Below, one piece after another: positions 1 to 7,388 of a DNA stretch of 28,909 nt. Within the stretch, counting starts at the first letter, position 1. Each line of letters starts with the position of its first letter. Under the pieces are notes generated by a model that saw only the letters and a program-made list of their open reading frames with translations, did no database searches and was not told where the DNA came from. The position numbers and the translations under genes were made by a program. The stretch is from Xanthobacteraceae bacterium (lineage in GTDB: Bacteria > Pseudomonadota > Alphaproteobacteria > Rhizobiales > Xanthobacteraceae), in contig JASHYD010001110.1 of the NCBI GenBank assembly GCA_030043175.1, positions 1-28,909 on the forward strand, given 5' to 3'.

Positions 1-978
1 CGCGCCCAGCGCTACCGTGATGTGCTCGCCCTTGTCGGCAAGCGCTCGGTTGACGCGTTGCGCCGCATCGTCGACGCGCTCCGCGATCAGCTCGCTCACC
101 ATCGTGATGTCGTGGGACAGGTCGAGATGCACATTGGTGATGGCATGGCGAACCTGCTCGGCCTGACCGACCAGGGTCTCGCGTTGCTCCGCGAGGCCAG
201 CGAGCAGATTGCGGATACGCTCTTCATTGTCGTTATATGCACGCTCCAGCGCAGCGACCTCGCCGTTGACGAGGGCTTCGAGTTCGGCCGCGCGCGCGAG
301 GGCGCGTTCAACCCCGTCGCCCATCGCGGCGACTTCGCGGCGGATCGCCTGGCCGATCGTAACGATCGAATCGCGGGCGGCGATTTCGGGCTCAGCGAAA
401 CGCAGCGTCGCTGCCGCGAGGGAGCTCGAGACGATGCGCAGTTCGTTGGTGCGCGCCAGCATGTGGGCGAGCGCGAAGAAGAACACGATCGGCGCGCCGA
501 ATGCGCCGGCGAGGCCCGTCGCGGTTGGGGCCCAGCCGACGCTGTTGGAAATTTGGTTGAGCGGTTCGTCGAAACCATAGATCAGGGCCACGGCTGCAAC
601 GGCCCAGAGGGCGGTAAACAGGCTGGCGATGAGAAACGGCGCGCGCGAGGGCCGGCGCTGCAGCGATTGCAGGATCTGGCCGATGGATTGGCGGTCGTCG
701 TTGGCTGCCCGCACGACGGGGCGGCTGCGGCGGTTTGGGGCGGGATCTGCCGCCAGCGCCTCGGTCGGCATCTCCCGCGCATCGGTCGACATCTCCCGCG
801 CACCGTTTGGTGCGGCGGGTCGGCCGAATTCGTCCGGAGTGTCCATGGCGGGCGGCATTGCGGCCGAGGCGGCATCGAGTATCCATCTGATGCCGTGCTC
901 GCGGCCGTCGGGCGTGTCCGGGACCCCTGAAAGCGCAGCGGCGGTCGGGTCTTCGCCCTTTCTCGAATAGGTCGCCAT
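1..978 (-). CDS. Growth-pole-ring/TipN-like membrane-anchored coiled-coil protein (N-terminal part; runs off the left edge)
   Basis: An uninterrupted minus-strand frame starts at ATG 978 and continues past base 1, giving the first 326 residues. Residues 1-110 are a low-complexity, Pro/Ala-rich, probably cytoplasmic head. Two hydrophobic segments follow (about 113-134 and 153-174), and from about 195 to the edge the sequence is a charged, Ala/Glu/Arg-rich coiled coil containing REVAAMGDGVERALARA and a conserved-looking YNDNEERIR stretch. Two membrane segments near the N-terminus followed by very long coiled coil is the plan of Caulobacter TipN and of the Agrobacterium growth pole ring protein, which organise the cell pole and polar growth. 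The family assignment rests on architecture and remembered sequence character, so it is likely but not certain. Residues around 60-72 carry a duplicated seven-residue unit. The start has a weak purine-rich upstream stretch. The complete protein is probably very large (over 1000 residues). Confidence 0.75.
   Translation of the reverse strand, partial: MATYSRKGEDPTAAALSGVPDTPDGREHGIRWILDAASAAMPPAMDTPDEFGRPAAPNGAREMSTDAREMPTEALAADPAPNRRSRPVVRAANDDRQSIGQILQSLQRRPSRAPFLIASLFTALWAVAAVALIYGFDEPLNQISNSVGWAPTATGLAGAFGAPIVFFFALAHMLARTNELRIVSSSLAAATLRFAEPEIAARDSIVTIGQAIRREVAAMGDGVERALARAAELEALVNGEVAALERAYNDNEERIRNLLAGLAEQRETLVGQAEQVRHAITNVHLDLSHDITMVSELIAERVDDAAQRVNRALADKGEHITVALGA
761..802. repeat. 21-bp tandem duplication inside the coiled-coil gene
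   Basis: Bases 761-781 and 782-802 are two adjacent 21-bp units differing at one position. On the minus strand they encode the seven-residue repeat AREMSTD/AREMPTE in the disordered head of the polar coiled-coil protein. The period is a multiple of three, so the frame is kept. It looks like a recent in-frame tandem duplication. Confidence 0.8.
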
Positions 979-1953
979 GGTTGGCTAGCCTCACAAACTA
1001 TGCTGCACCGGCCAGCAGGCCGCAGTCGAACTGTCGCCTGCACCAGATGCAATGATTGATGTCTGTATCCGTGCCACCGGATGAGAGGCGCAAACACTCC
1101 CCCGCGCGCCCCTCGCCGAGTCTATTTTACTCGCGGCGCATTGAATACGAAACCAATTCTTCACCTCTTTTAATGGACATAATCAGACATTGGACACTGC
1201 TCGGCCATACTCAGGTGTTGGTGAACCAGCAGCCTGTCGGCAGGTCCTCGTCGCTCGCGCCAGCCAATCTGAAAGGATCACAGACCGTGATGTAGGGCAA
1301 ACATCATAGCGGCGCCCCAAAAGCGTTTTCGCTTTTGGGGCGCCCTTTTCGGAAATGATGCGCGAGCGCATTGATTGCGAGCAAGCAGCCGTGGGACGCA
1401 ACGGCTGTTTCAACGGTGAGCCCGCTACGCGGGCCAGAACGCGCGCTTGTCCGACTTGGCCCCAAAAATGTTCTCCAAGTCGGCAACGGCCGATTTCGGT
1501 GCGCCCTGGTTCCGCCAGGACCCCTCGACGGCAACCACAAGCCCGGGCAACTGCATCATCGTCACTTGAGCTTTGCCCGCACGCGAGCCCGCTAGGGGGC
1601 GCCGAGACGGGCGCGTCGGACGCATCCGGCGGGCCCCCCGTTGGCGGCGCAAATGGCAAAGACCCAGACAACGGCGCCAGCCGTCGCCTGTGGGGCCGAC
1701 ACCTGTCGCCTGTCCGAAACCGGCAGCCTCAGCGTCCAATCTGGCGCCGGCGTGGCCGGAGGGAAACGCGTAGGGGTGCGTCTCGACAATTGTTTGATTG
1801 CCGGCGCGACCATGGCCGAAGTCCGCCCCGGGACGGTCCGGCGAGACGCATGCGAGCCTGGCAAAGCTGCGCAATTATTGACCACTTCCTGCAACCAATC
1901 GCCGCTTGCATGGTTTTTAGGTTCACACTGGCGACCATGCAACGGAGATTGCG
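979..1953. other. 975-bp gap without a convincing gene, hairpin-rich
   Basis: No open frame here has family resemblance or a good ribosome binding site; frames on both strands are Arg/Pro/Gly-rich in the way out-of-frame GC-rich DNA is. The first part (about 1120-1200) is locally AT-rich and may hold promoters for the divergent flanking genes. From 1311 to about 1520 there is a succession of inverted repeats: 1311-1344, 1386-1407, 1420-1434, 1451-1483 and 1505-1519. The stretch could be a structured RNA, the decayed remains of a gene, or both. Confidence 0.5.
1311..1344 (+). terminator. Strong hairpin with 15-bp perfect stem, intrinsic-terminator-like
   Basis: The arms 1311-1325 and 1330-1344 are perfect reverse complements (GGCGCCCCAAAAGCG and its complement) around a TTTT loop, followed on the plus strand by CTTTTC. 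A GC-rich stem base with a short T run fits a rho-independent terminator read on the plus strand. No recognised plus-strand gene lies upstream; the nearest open frame ends at 1295 but is unconvincing. The structure may therefore end an unannotated small RNA, or it may be a dispersed palindrome. Confidence 0.6.
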
Positions 1954-2442
1954 ATGTTGAAAGCACTGATTGGACTGGTGACGGTCCTCTGCGTCGCAGG
2001 CGCGGCGTATGCGCAGGAGCCTTCCCACGCAGGACAGGCGGCAGGCGACGTGCACGCCTTGACCGATGCGCGAATTGGCCTTGTCAAGGCCGCCTTGCAA
2101 CTGACCCCGGACCAGGCAAAGTTTTGGCCGCCGATAGAGCAGGCCATTCGCGAAAGCGCCCAAGGACGTGCGCAGCGGATTGCCGAGCTCAAACAACTGG
2201 CGGAACAGGCCGGTCGTCACGATTTTGATCCAGTTGCACTCATGCGCGGACGCGCCGCCAACTTGACTGAACGAGGCGACATCCTCAAGAAGCTCGCCGA
2301 TGCATGGCAGCCGCTCTATCAGACTCTCAATCCCGATCAGAAGGAACGGCTGCGCCTGCTTGCCACGCATGTCGTTCGCGAAGTGAGAGAAGCCGTGCAC
2401 GATCGTCGGCTGATGGAACTCGAAGAGGACGAAGCGGATTAG
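1954..2442 (+). CDS. Exported Spy/CpxP-like protein with LTXXQ motifs
   Basis: This is a 162-residue protein with a clear Sec signal peptide (hydrophobic residues 4-19, likely cleavage after AYA at 20). The mature part is helical and charged and carries two LTXXQ-type motifs, LTPDQ at 50-54 and LNPDQ at 125-129, the signature of the Spy/CpxP superfamily. Members are periplasmic ATP-independent chaperones or envelope-stress sensors, and many alphaproteobacterial versions are uncharacterised. The motif FWPPIEQAIRE after the first LTPDQ is typical of the rhizobial branch. ATG 1954 follows a GGAG with six-base spacing. The gene stands alone between a hairpin-rich gap and a convergent solute-receptor gene. 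The envelope role is inferred from the family; no regulator is adjacent. Confidence 0.85.
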   Translation: MLKALIGLVTVLCVAGAAYAQEPSHAGQAAGDVHALTDARIGLVKAALQLTPDQAKFWPPIEQAIRESAQGRAQRIAELKQLAEQAGRHDFDPVALMRGRAANLTERGDILKKLADAWQPLYQTLNPDQKERLRLLATHVVREVREAVHDRRLMELEEDEAD

Positions 2443-2501
2443 CAGCCGCCACACCCGAACGGCGACGGGTCACCCGCGGGGCCCGTCGCGAATGGCGATT
2501 T

Positions 2502-3554
2502 TTACTGGGCTTCTTTCATGTATTCTGCGGCCCGCATAACGATCTCGGGGGCGGTCGCGTAGACCCGGGCGATCAGAGCATCAGCCTCAGCGCCGGTGAC
2601 CGGCCGCACGTCGAGACCCTGCCGATTGGCGTCAGCGCGGAATTCCGGATCCTGCATCGTGGCGTCGAAGGCGTGGCGCAGCGCGGCAAGACGTTCCGGC
2701 GGCAGGCCCGGCGGCGCCGCGAATGGGCGCGCCATCGTTTGGCGGGCGACGATCAGTTGCAGCACTCCCCGCTGCTCTGCGCTCACGGCGACATCGAGGG
2801 CCGTCGGCACGTCAGCAAGCTCTGGAATGCGCCGGTCGGAGAGCTGCAGCACCACCCGAATCTGCTTCGAGAGCCACAGCTCCCGGTTTCGGGTCGATAA
2901 GGTCGACCACGACCAGCCGCAGCGGCCATCGACCTCCTTGCGTTGAATGGCCAGCACCGTCTCGGCCGCGCTTTGATAGCCCAGTACGAGCTGCATCGGC
3001 AGATTGAACATCTTACGCAGCAGATTCGCAAAAACGTCACTGTCCGCGCCGGCACCGGTCGCCCCGATTTTATAGGGCTTCGTCTGCATGTCCGCCCACG
3101 AATCGATTCCCGCCTCCGAGCGGAATGCGCAGATGCCGATATCGTTGGAGACGCTGCCGAGCCAGCCGAATTTCGCCGGCATGAACCGCATGGCCTCGCC
3201 GCGCCCCAGCAGCGGGTCGAGGAAGATGCCACGGGCGAAGCCGCCGAACACCGTACCGTCTTTAGGCGCGACATTATAGAGGTAGTTCGCCGCCCGAATA
3301 CTGCCGGCGCCCGGCATGTTCTGCACCACGACGGTGGGGTGGCCCGGAATGTGGCGGCTGAGGTGTCGGCCGAGCAAGCGGGCATAGTCGTCATAACCGC
3401 CGCCGCTTGCATAGCCGATCACGAGTTGCACGTTCTTGCCGGCGTAAAAATCGGAAACGTCATCGCACCGCGCTGGCCTGGGAGCGAAGGTCGCCGTGGT
3501 GCTCGCGGCGATGGCGAGAACCGTCAGAGCGAACCTGCCTCGGCTTCCGACCAT
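2502..3554 (-). CDS. TctC/Bug-family tripartite tricarboxylate transporter substrate-binding protein
   Basis: The 350-residue product has an N-terminal signal peptide (hydrophobic 9-24, likely cleavage near residue 30) and then the classic Bug start: a DFYAGKNVQLVIGYASGGG segment, VVVQNMPGAGS and AANYLYNVAPKDGT. The C-terminal half has the usual ADVPT and LPPERLAALRHAF elements. Such periplasmic receptors bind carboxylic acids and related small organic acids and feed TctAB permeases or signal to regulators. No tctA or tctB membrane gene is present here, which is common because these receptors are expanded as orphans in this group. ATG 3554 has a strong AGGGAGG just upstream. The ligand cannot be read from sequence. 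The next gene on the same strand encodes a CMD-like protein about 130 bases upstream, so co-expression is possible. Confidence 0.9.
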   Translation of the reverse strand: MVGSRGRFALTVLAIAASTTATFAPRPARCDDVSDFYAGKNVQLVIGYASGGGYDDYARLLGRHLSRHIPGHPTVVVQNMPGAGSIRAANYLYNVAPKDGTVFGGFARGIFLDPLLGRGEAMRFMPAKFGWLGSVSNDIGICAFRSEAGIDSWADMQTKPYKIGATGAGADSDVFANLLRKMFNLPMQLVLGYQSAAETVLAIQRKEVDGRCGWSWSTLSTRNRELWLSKQIRVVLQLSDRRIPELADVPTALDVAVSAEQRGVLQLIVARQTMARPFAAPPGLPPERLAALRHAFDATMQDPEFRADANRQGLDVRPVTGAEADALIARVYATAPEIVMRAAEYMKEAQ

Positions 3555-3681
3555 GATGGCCTCCCTGCCGCGTTATTTGTCGAACGGCTTTTGATCAAAA
3601 GCAATGCGCATGTGCGGCGCTCGGCGAATCGGACTAAAAATCTGCCGATCGCAAACATGTCCGACGCGCCTCATGCCTGCA

Positions 3682-4236
3682 TCAGATCGCCGGCAAATGC
3701 TTCTCTCCCTGCGCAATCGGTGTGCGACCGGCGTTGAGGACGAGAGCAATGAAGCCGTAATATCCCGCCGTACCGATCAACTCGATCAACATTCGTTCGC
3801 CGAACTGCTTCTTGGCGGCCGCGAAAGTCGCGTCGCTGATATCCTTGTCGCGCAGCAATTCCGTGACGAGATCATAGACCAGCGTCTCGTCGGGCGAGAG
3901 TTTGGCGGGCCGGGTGCCCATCTCGATCGCGTCCGCGACGGACGGATCCAATCCGGCCGCGATGGCATGCTTGCGATGGGCGTTCCATTCGTAATGCGCC
4001 GACCAGAACCGGGCCACCAAAAGAACCGCGAGCTCGCGCAGCGCACCCGGAACGATGCTCGCGAAGCGAACATAGTCGCCGAGATGCCGCACGCGGTCGG
4101 CAAGCTCAGGGCTGCGCAGCAGCGCATGGAACGGGCCGCGCAACCCGCCCCGCGGTCCGGTCGCTACCGCCTGCGCAACACGCTGCTGATCGAGGGTCAT
4201 GTCGCGTTGGGATAGGGGCGTGAAACGCTGGGACAT
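3682..4236 (-). CDS. Carboxymuconolactone decarboxylase-like (AhpD-fold) protein, cysteine-less
   Basis: This 184-residue cytosolic protein has a CMD/AhpD-like fold signature: a helical repeat with RELAVLLVARFW (67-78) followed by HYEWNAH (81-87) and a second helical block ending LNAGRTP. The redox-active CxxC of true AhpD peroxidase partners is absent, so a peroxidase role is unlikely. The conserved Glu68, His81, Glu83 and His87 resemble the acid/base set of decarboxylase-type members. Possible activities are decarboxylation or isomerisation of a lactone-type intermediate of aromatic ring cleavage, but the substrate is unknown. It lies upstream of the solute-receptor gene on the same strand. 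It shares the ARxW...H region with the exported CMD-like protein at 11609-12265, which keeps His87 but not His81 or Glu83. Confidence 0.85.
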   Translation of the reverse strand: MSQRFTPLSQRDMTLDQQRVAQAVATGPRGGLRGPFHALLRSPELADRVRHLGDYVRFASIVPGALRELAVLLVARFWSAHYEWNAHRKHAIAAGLDPSVADAIEMGTRPAKLSPDETLVYDLVTELLRDKDISDATFAAAKKQFGERMLIELIGTAGYYGFIALVLNAGRTPIAQGEKHLPAI

Positions 4237-4533
4237 CGCAAGCTTTCCGTTGTCTGGGGGCCGAACCGGGCAGGCGAGCTTACGCCACTGCCAGCAGCAG
4301 GTCGACTAGCGCAGCATCCCTTAGCGCAAACGCCGTTGATGGCGTAAAAGGTACGCCCGACCGCGCCGCCATGCCGGCGCTTGTCGCGGACAGCAAGCAG
4401 GACGTCCACGGCCAGGACCGCGACATGACTCCGAATAGGTGGTTCGGTATGCTCGAAACGACGCCAGAGGGAATTGATTGCCGATGCCAAGCCTGCCTGA
4501 CCAAATACCAGCAAATCGAAAGGGACGTCGTCC

Positions 4534-5208
4534 ATGATCAAGCAGCGGATCAGCTACGTGCCTGTCGAAAGGATGGACAGCGAGATGCGCAGAGAAATGG
4601 AACGTTGCCAGCGCGAGGGCACTCCGCGGCCCGAGAATTCGGCCATTCGGGCGCATGTGCCCGCAGCGTTCTGGTTCTTCGCCAAGTCCTGGAACGACCT
4701 CTTCCGCAACGGCGTGCTGGACCATGCCATCAAGGAGCTATGCCGGCTTTATGTGTCGCGATCCGTCCAATGCGAATATTGCGGCAACCAGCGCTCCGTA
4801 AAAGCCACAGCGAGCGGCGCGCTGATCGAGGATCAGGTTTTGGACCTTCTCAACTTCGAGAATTCGACGAAATACGACGATCGCCAGAAGGCGGCCCTCT
4901 CTTATGCAGAGGCGATCGCGTGGCGACTTGAGACCGACGATGGCTTTTGGAATCGGCTCCATCGCCATTTCACCGAGCCGGAGCTGGTTGAGCTCGGCTG
5001 CATGATCGGCCTCACCCTGGGCCAGCAGAGCTGGCTGCGGCTCCTCAACATCGAGCGCCATCAAGTGCTGCCCGGAACCTCGGCCGCGATGGCGCCGGGC
5101 TACGAGAACGCGCGCAAGCTCGCGCAGGCCAAGGCCCTGGCCGACTATTGGGCGAAATCTCAATCACCGGCCCCCTCGCTGCCCTCGCCTGCAGGCGGGC
5201 GAGGGTAG
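4534..5208 (+). CDS. Carboxymuconolactone decarboxylase-family protein with CxxC
   Basis: The 224-residue product belongs to the CMD/AhpD superfamily. After an N-terminal helical part (AFWFFAKSWNDLF, 46-58) it carries KELCRLYVSRSVQCEYC with a CxxC pair (Cys80, Cys83), the AhpD-like redox motif, then a helical C-terminal half (ALSYAEAIAW and LVELGCMIGLTLGQQSW). Such proteins act as alkylhydroperoxidase-like reductants or as enzymes of unknown substrate. ATG 4534 follows an AAAGGGA about nine bases upstream. It diverges from the cysteine-less CMD gene at 3682-4236, so two distant relatives sit back to back. The last nine or so residues (from about 214) are encoded by a dispersed palindrome and are probably a recent, non-functional C-terminal extension. 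Confidence 0.85.
   Translation: MIKQRISYVPVERMDSEMRREMERCQREGTPRPENSAIRAHVPAAFWFFAKSWNDLFRNGVLDHAIKELCRLYVSRSVQCEYCGNQRSVKATASGALIEDQVLDLLNFENSTKYDDRQKAALSYAEAIAWRLETDDGFWNRLHRHFTEPELVELGCMIGLTLGQQSWLRLLNIERHQVLPGTSAAMAPGYENARKLAQAKALADYWAKSQSPAPSLPSPAGGRG
5182..5205. repeat. REP-like dispersed palindrome overlapping the 3' end of the CMD gene
   Basis: The arms CCCTCGCC (5182-5189) and GGCGAGGG (5198-5205) form an eight-bp stem with an eight-base loop. In the overlapping gene it reads as LPSPAGGRG, the typical translation of a short palindromic element spread through Bradyrhizobium-type genomes. It overlaps the stop-codon region, so it alters the C-terminus and could also act as an mRNA end structure. 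A degraded relative seems to lie at about 5521-5560. Confidence 0.55.
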
Positions 5209-5561
5209 GGCGGGTATTTCCCTTTGATCCCCTGGCTTGGCGCTGTGATCGCCGGGCCGCCCGGATGCCCCTTTTGCCGTGCGCAATTTCACGCCAAGAT
5301 GATATCGAAGCGTGCATGGCGGTCTCGCGCACAGCGAGGCCGGCCCAAGAGCGTCGGCTGAAACCCATATAAATCATCAGCTTGGATTGACCACGGGGAT
5401 TGGCATGCCCCTTGAATGGTTTTGAAGTCGTGCAAGCCCCTGCGCCGCCGCGGCGTTGGAAAAATCCACACTTTTACAAGCAGCGGCGGCACCTTTTTTC
5501 AAACCGGCGGCGCAAGTTCCTCGCGCCGAGCCCGGCAGGAGGCGGCAGGAGTGAAGGCGAA
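5209..5561. other. 353-bp gap between the CMD gene and the globin gene
   Basis: No supported gene. It begins beside the REP-like palindrome and ends in a GC-rich stretch (about 5521-5560) that resembles a second, degraded copy of the same element type (it would read SPAGGGRSEGE in frame with the globin). The frame open upstream of the globin start is therefore judged non-coding. A promoter for the globin is expected here, but no clear -35/-10 pair was recognised. Confidence 0.5.
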
Positions 5562-5987
5562 ATGAACTCTGACCAAGTCGCTCTGATCCAGTACAGCTTT
5601 GCCAAGATCATGCCGACTGCCGAAGAGGCTGCGGCCTCGTTCTATGGCCGGCTGTTCGAGATCGCGCCCGACGTCGAGCAGCTATTCCACGGCGATGTGA
5701 AAGAGCAGGGCCGCAAGTTGCTGGCGACACTCGCAGTCATCGTCGGCAGTCTCACTGATCTTGCGACGGTTCTGCCGGTTGCGAGCGCGCTCGCCAGGAA
5801 GCATGTCGCCTATGGGGTCAGGGCGGAGCACTACGCGCCCGTCGGCGTAGCGTTGGTGTGGATGCTGGAACGCGGCCTTAAAGCGGAATGGACGTCCGAC
5901 CTCGCGGCCGCCTGGACGAACGCCTACACCACCTTGTCCGAATACATGATCGACGAGGCCTATGGTCGCCGCGAGGCGGCAGAGTAA
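5562..5987 (+). CDS. Single-domain bacterial haemoglobin (globin-family protein)
   Basis: Starting at ATG 5562 the product is 141 residues, the length of a single 3/3 globin domain such as Vitreoscilla haemoglobin. Visible landmarks are SFYGRLFE with Tyr28 at the B10 position, LFHGD with Phe42 at CD1, Gln49 at the likely E7 position, and the proximal His81 in ARKHVAYGV, a motif shared with flavohaemoglobins. The reductase part of flavohaemoglobin is absent. Tyr B10 and Gln E7 suggest tight O2 binding and NO or O2 chemistry, with an unlinked reductase as electron donor. The frame stays open upstream to 5400, but that part is repeat-derived; the chosen start has an AGGAG at ten bases and a GAAGG at four. 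A flavin amine oxidase gene follows about 155 bases downstream on the same strand. Confidence 0.88.
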   Translation: MNSDQVALIQYSFAKIMPTAEEAAASFYGRLFEIAPDVEQLFHGDVKEQGRKLLATLAVIVGSLTDLATVLPVASALARKHVAYGVRAEHYAPVGVALVWMLERGLKAEWTSDLAAAWTNAYTTLSEYMIDEAYGRREAAE

Positions 5988-6142
5988 GTTTGGCCCGCTG
6001 CCGGGCGGAGCTTTGTTGGCCGCCCCTGAACGCGTCATCACCGCGCCATCCCGGTAGGCATCGCATGGAGTCAAATGCCGGCGCGTCGGATCGCCGACGG
6101 AATTGCCGGTAGCGTGGCCCTCGTTCGTGCTACCCTCGCCCG

Positions 6143-7378
6143 ATGATCGATTCTGACGTCATCGTCCTCGGAGCCGGCGCCGCCGGCCTCGGAGCGGCGC
6201 GGCGGCTCGCAGCGGCGCGGGTCCCGGTCCGCATCATCGAAGCACGCAATCGCGTGGGCGGACGCGCCTGGACGGCGCGCAGTCCTGGAGGACTGCCGAT
6301 CGAACTTGGCTGCGCTTGGTTGCACTCGGCCGACAAGAACGAGCTGTGCGCCCTCGCGCTCCAATCCGGCCTCACCATCGACAAGACCCGCCCGCCTTGG
6401 CGCACCCAGATCAATGACGTCGGTTTCGGACCGGCCGCCCAGGCAGAATTTCGTGGCGCGCTTGCGCGCCTGTTCGCTCGACTCGACGAGGCAGGACAGG
6501 CCGAAGGCGATCGGCCCGCAGATTGTCTGCTCGATCCCGGCAATCGCTGGAATGCGCTGCTCAATGGCACCAGCACCTATATGAACGGGGTCGAGCTTGA
6601 TCAGGTTTCGGTGCGCGATTTCTGGCGCTATCACGACACCGGCGTGAACTGGCGCATCGTTGAGGGCTACGGCTCGTTGATGGAAGCGCTGGCATCGGGG
6701 CAAGACATCATGCTTGAATGCCCAGCGACGCTGATCGATCACTCAGGTACGCAAGTGCGCATCGAGACGCCGCGCGGCGATTTGCGCGGGTGCGCGGTGA
6801 TCGTCACGGTGCCGACCGATGTTCTGTGCGCCGGCGACTTGCGGTTTCATCCCGCGCTGCCGGATAAAATCGCGGCGGCGGCAATGCTGCCGCTCGGCCT
6901 CGCTGATAAGCTCTATCTCGGGCTCGACGGGGCTGCGGAGTTTCCACAGGATTCGCATCTTTACGGCGCTCTCGACAGCGCGCGCACCGCAAGCTACCAC
7001 GTGCGGCCGTTCGGACGCCCGCTGATCGAGGTCTATTTCGGCGGCCGGTTCGCCCGCGAGCTCGAGGCGGCGGGAGAAGCCGCATTCGCAAGCTTTGCGA
7101 TCGGTCAGCTAGCTTCGCTGCTCGGTGAAGGCGTGCGCAAACGCCTGCATCCGATTGCCGCGACCGCCTGGGGACGCGATCCCTTTGCGCGCGGCTCCTA
7201 CTCGCATGCCATGCCCGGCCACGCGGACGGCCGCAGCGTCCTTGCGGCGCCGGTTGGCGATCGGCTGTTTTTTGCCGGCGAGGCCTGCATGGTCCACGAT
7301 TTCTCGACCGCCCACGGCGCTTACCGCAGCGGAGTTGCGGCCGCCGATGCCGTCATAGCGGCGCGGCGGCGCGAGTGA
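6143..7378 (+). CDS. FAD-dependent flavin amine oxidase (monoamine-oxidase family)
   Basis: The 411-residue product opens with a Rossmann dinucleotide-binding motif GAGAAG (10-15), the acidic end IIEARNRVGGR (31-41) that holds the FAD ribose and is diagnostic for the amine oxidase family, and then an ELGCAWLH segment typical of its active-site entry. The C-terminus has LFFAGEA and HGAYRSGVAAADAV, the second FAD-contacting block. No signal peptide is evident, so it is probably cytosolic. Family members oxidise primary or polyamine-type amines to aldehydes with H2O2 release, or desaturate related substrates; the substrate here is unknown. No Shine-Dalgarno sequence is obvious before ATG 6143, so the exact start is less certain than the function. 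It follows the globin gene and converges with a manC-type gene. Confidence 0.88.
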   Translation: MIDSDVIVLGAGAAGLGAARRLAAARVPVRIIEARNRVGGRAWTARSPGGLPIELGCAWLHSADKNELCALALQSGLTIDKTRPPWRTQINDVGFGPAAQAEFRGALARLFARLDEAGQAEGDRPADCLLDPGNRWNALLNGTSTYMNGVELDQVSVRDFWRYHDTGVNWRIVEGYGSLMEALASGQDIMLECPATLIDHSGTQVRIETPRGDLRGCAVIVTVPTDVLCAGDLRFHPALPDKIAAAAMLPLGLADKLYLGLDGAAEFPQDSHLYGALDSARTASYHVRPFGRPLIEVYFGGRFARELEAAGEAAFASFAIGQLASLLGEGVRKRLHPIAATAWGRDPFARGSYSHAMPGHADGRSVLAAPVGDRLFFAGEACMVHDFSTAHGAYRSGVAAADAVIAARRRE

Positions 7379-7388
7379 CGCTGCGACC

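Noticed and set aside
22..930. Plus-strand open frame of 302 codons
   Set aside because: It is antisense to the polar coiled-coil gene, whose minus-strand frame has two membrane segments and a regular coiled coil.
1425..1874. Minus-strand frame containing PSGHAG, resembling the PAP2 phosphatase motif, and a plausible-looking C-terminal end (AVADLENIFGAKSDKRAFW)
   Set aside because: The other PAP2 motifs are missing, the rest is Arg/Gly-rich, and there is no start signal. It may be a decayed gene, but I cannot support it.
4197..4541. Minus-strand frame upstream of the cysteine-less CMD gene
   Set aside because: It overlaps the promoter region of two divergent genes, has no ribosome binding site and ends inside the real gene in another frame.
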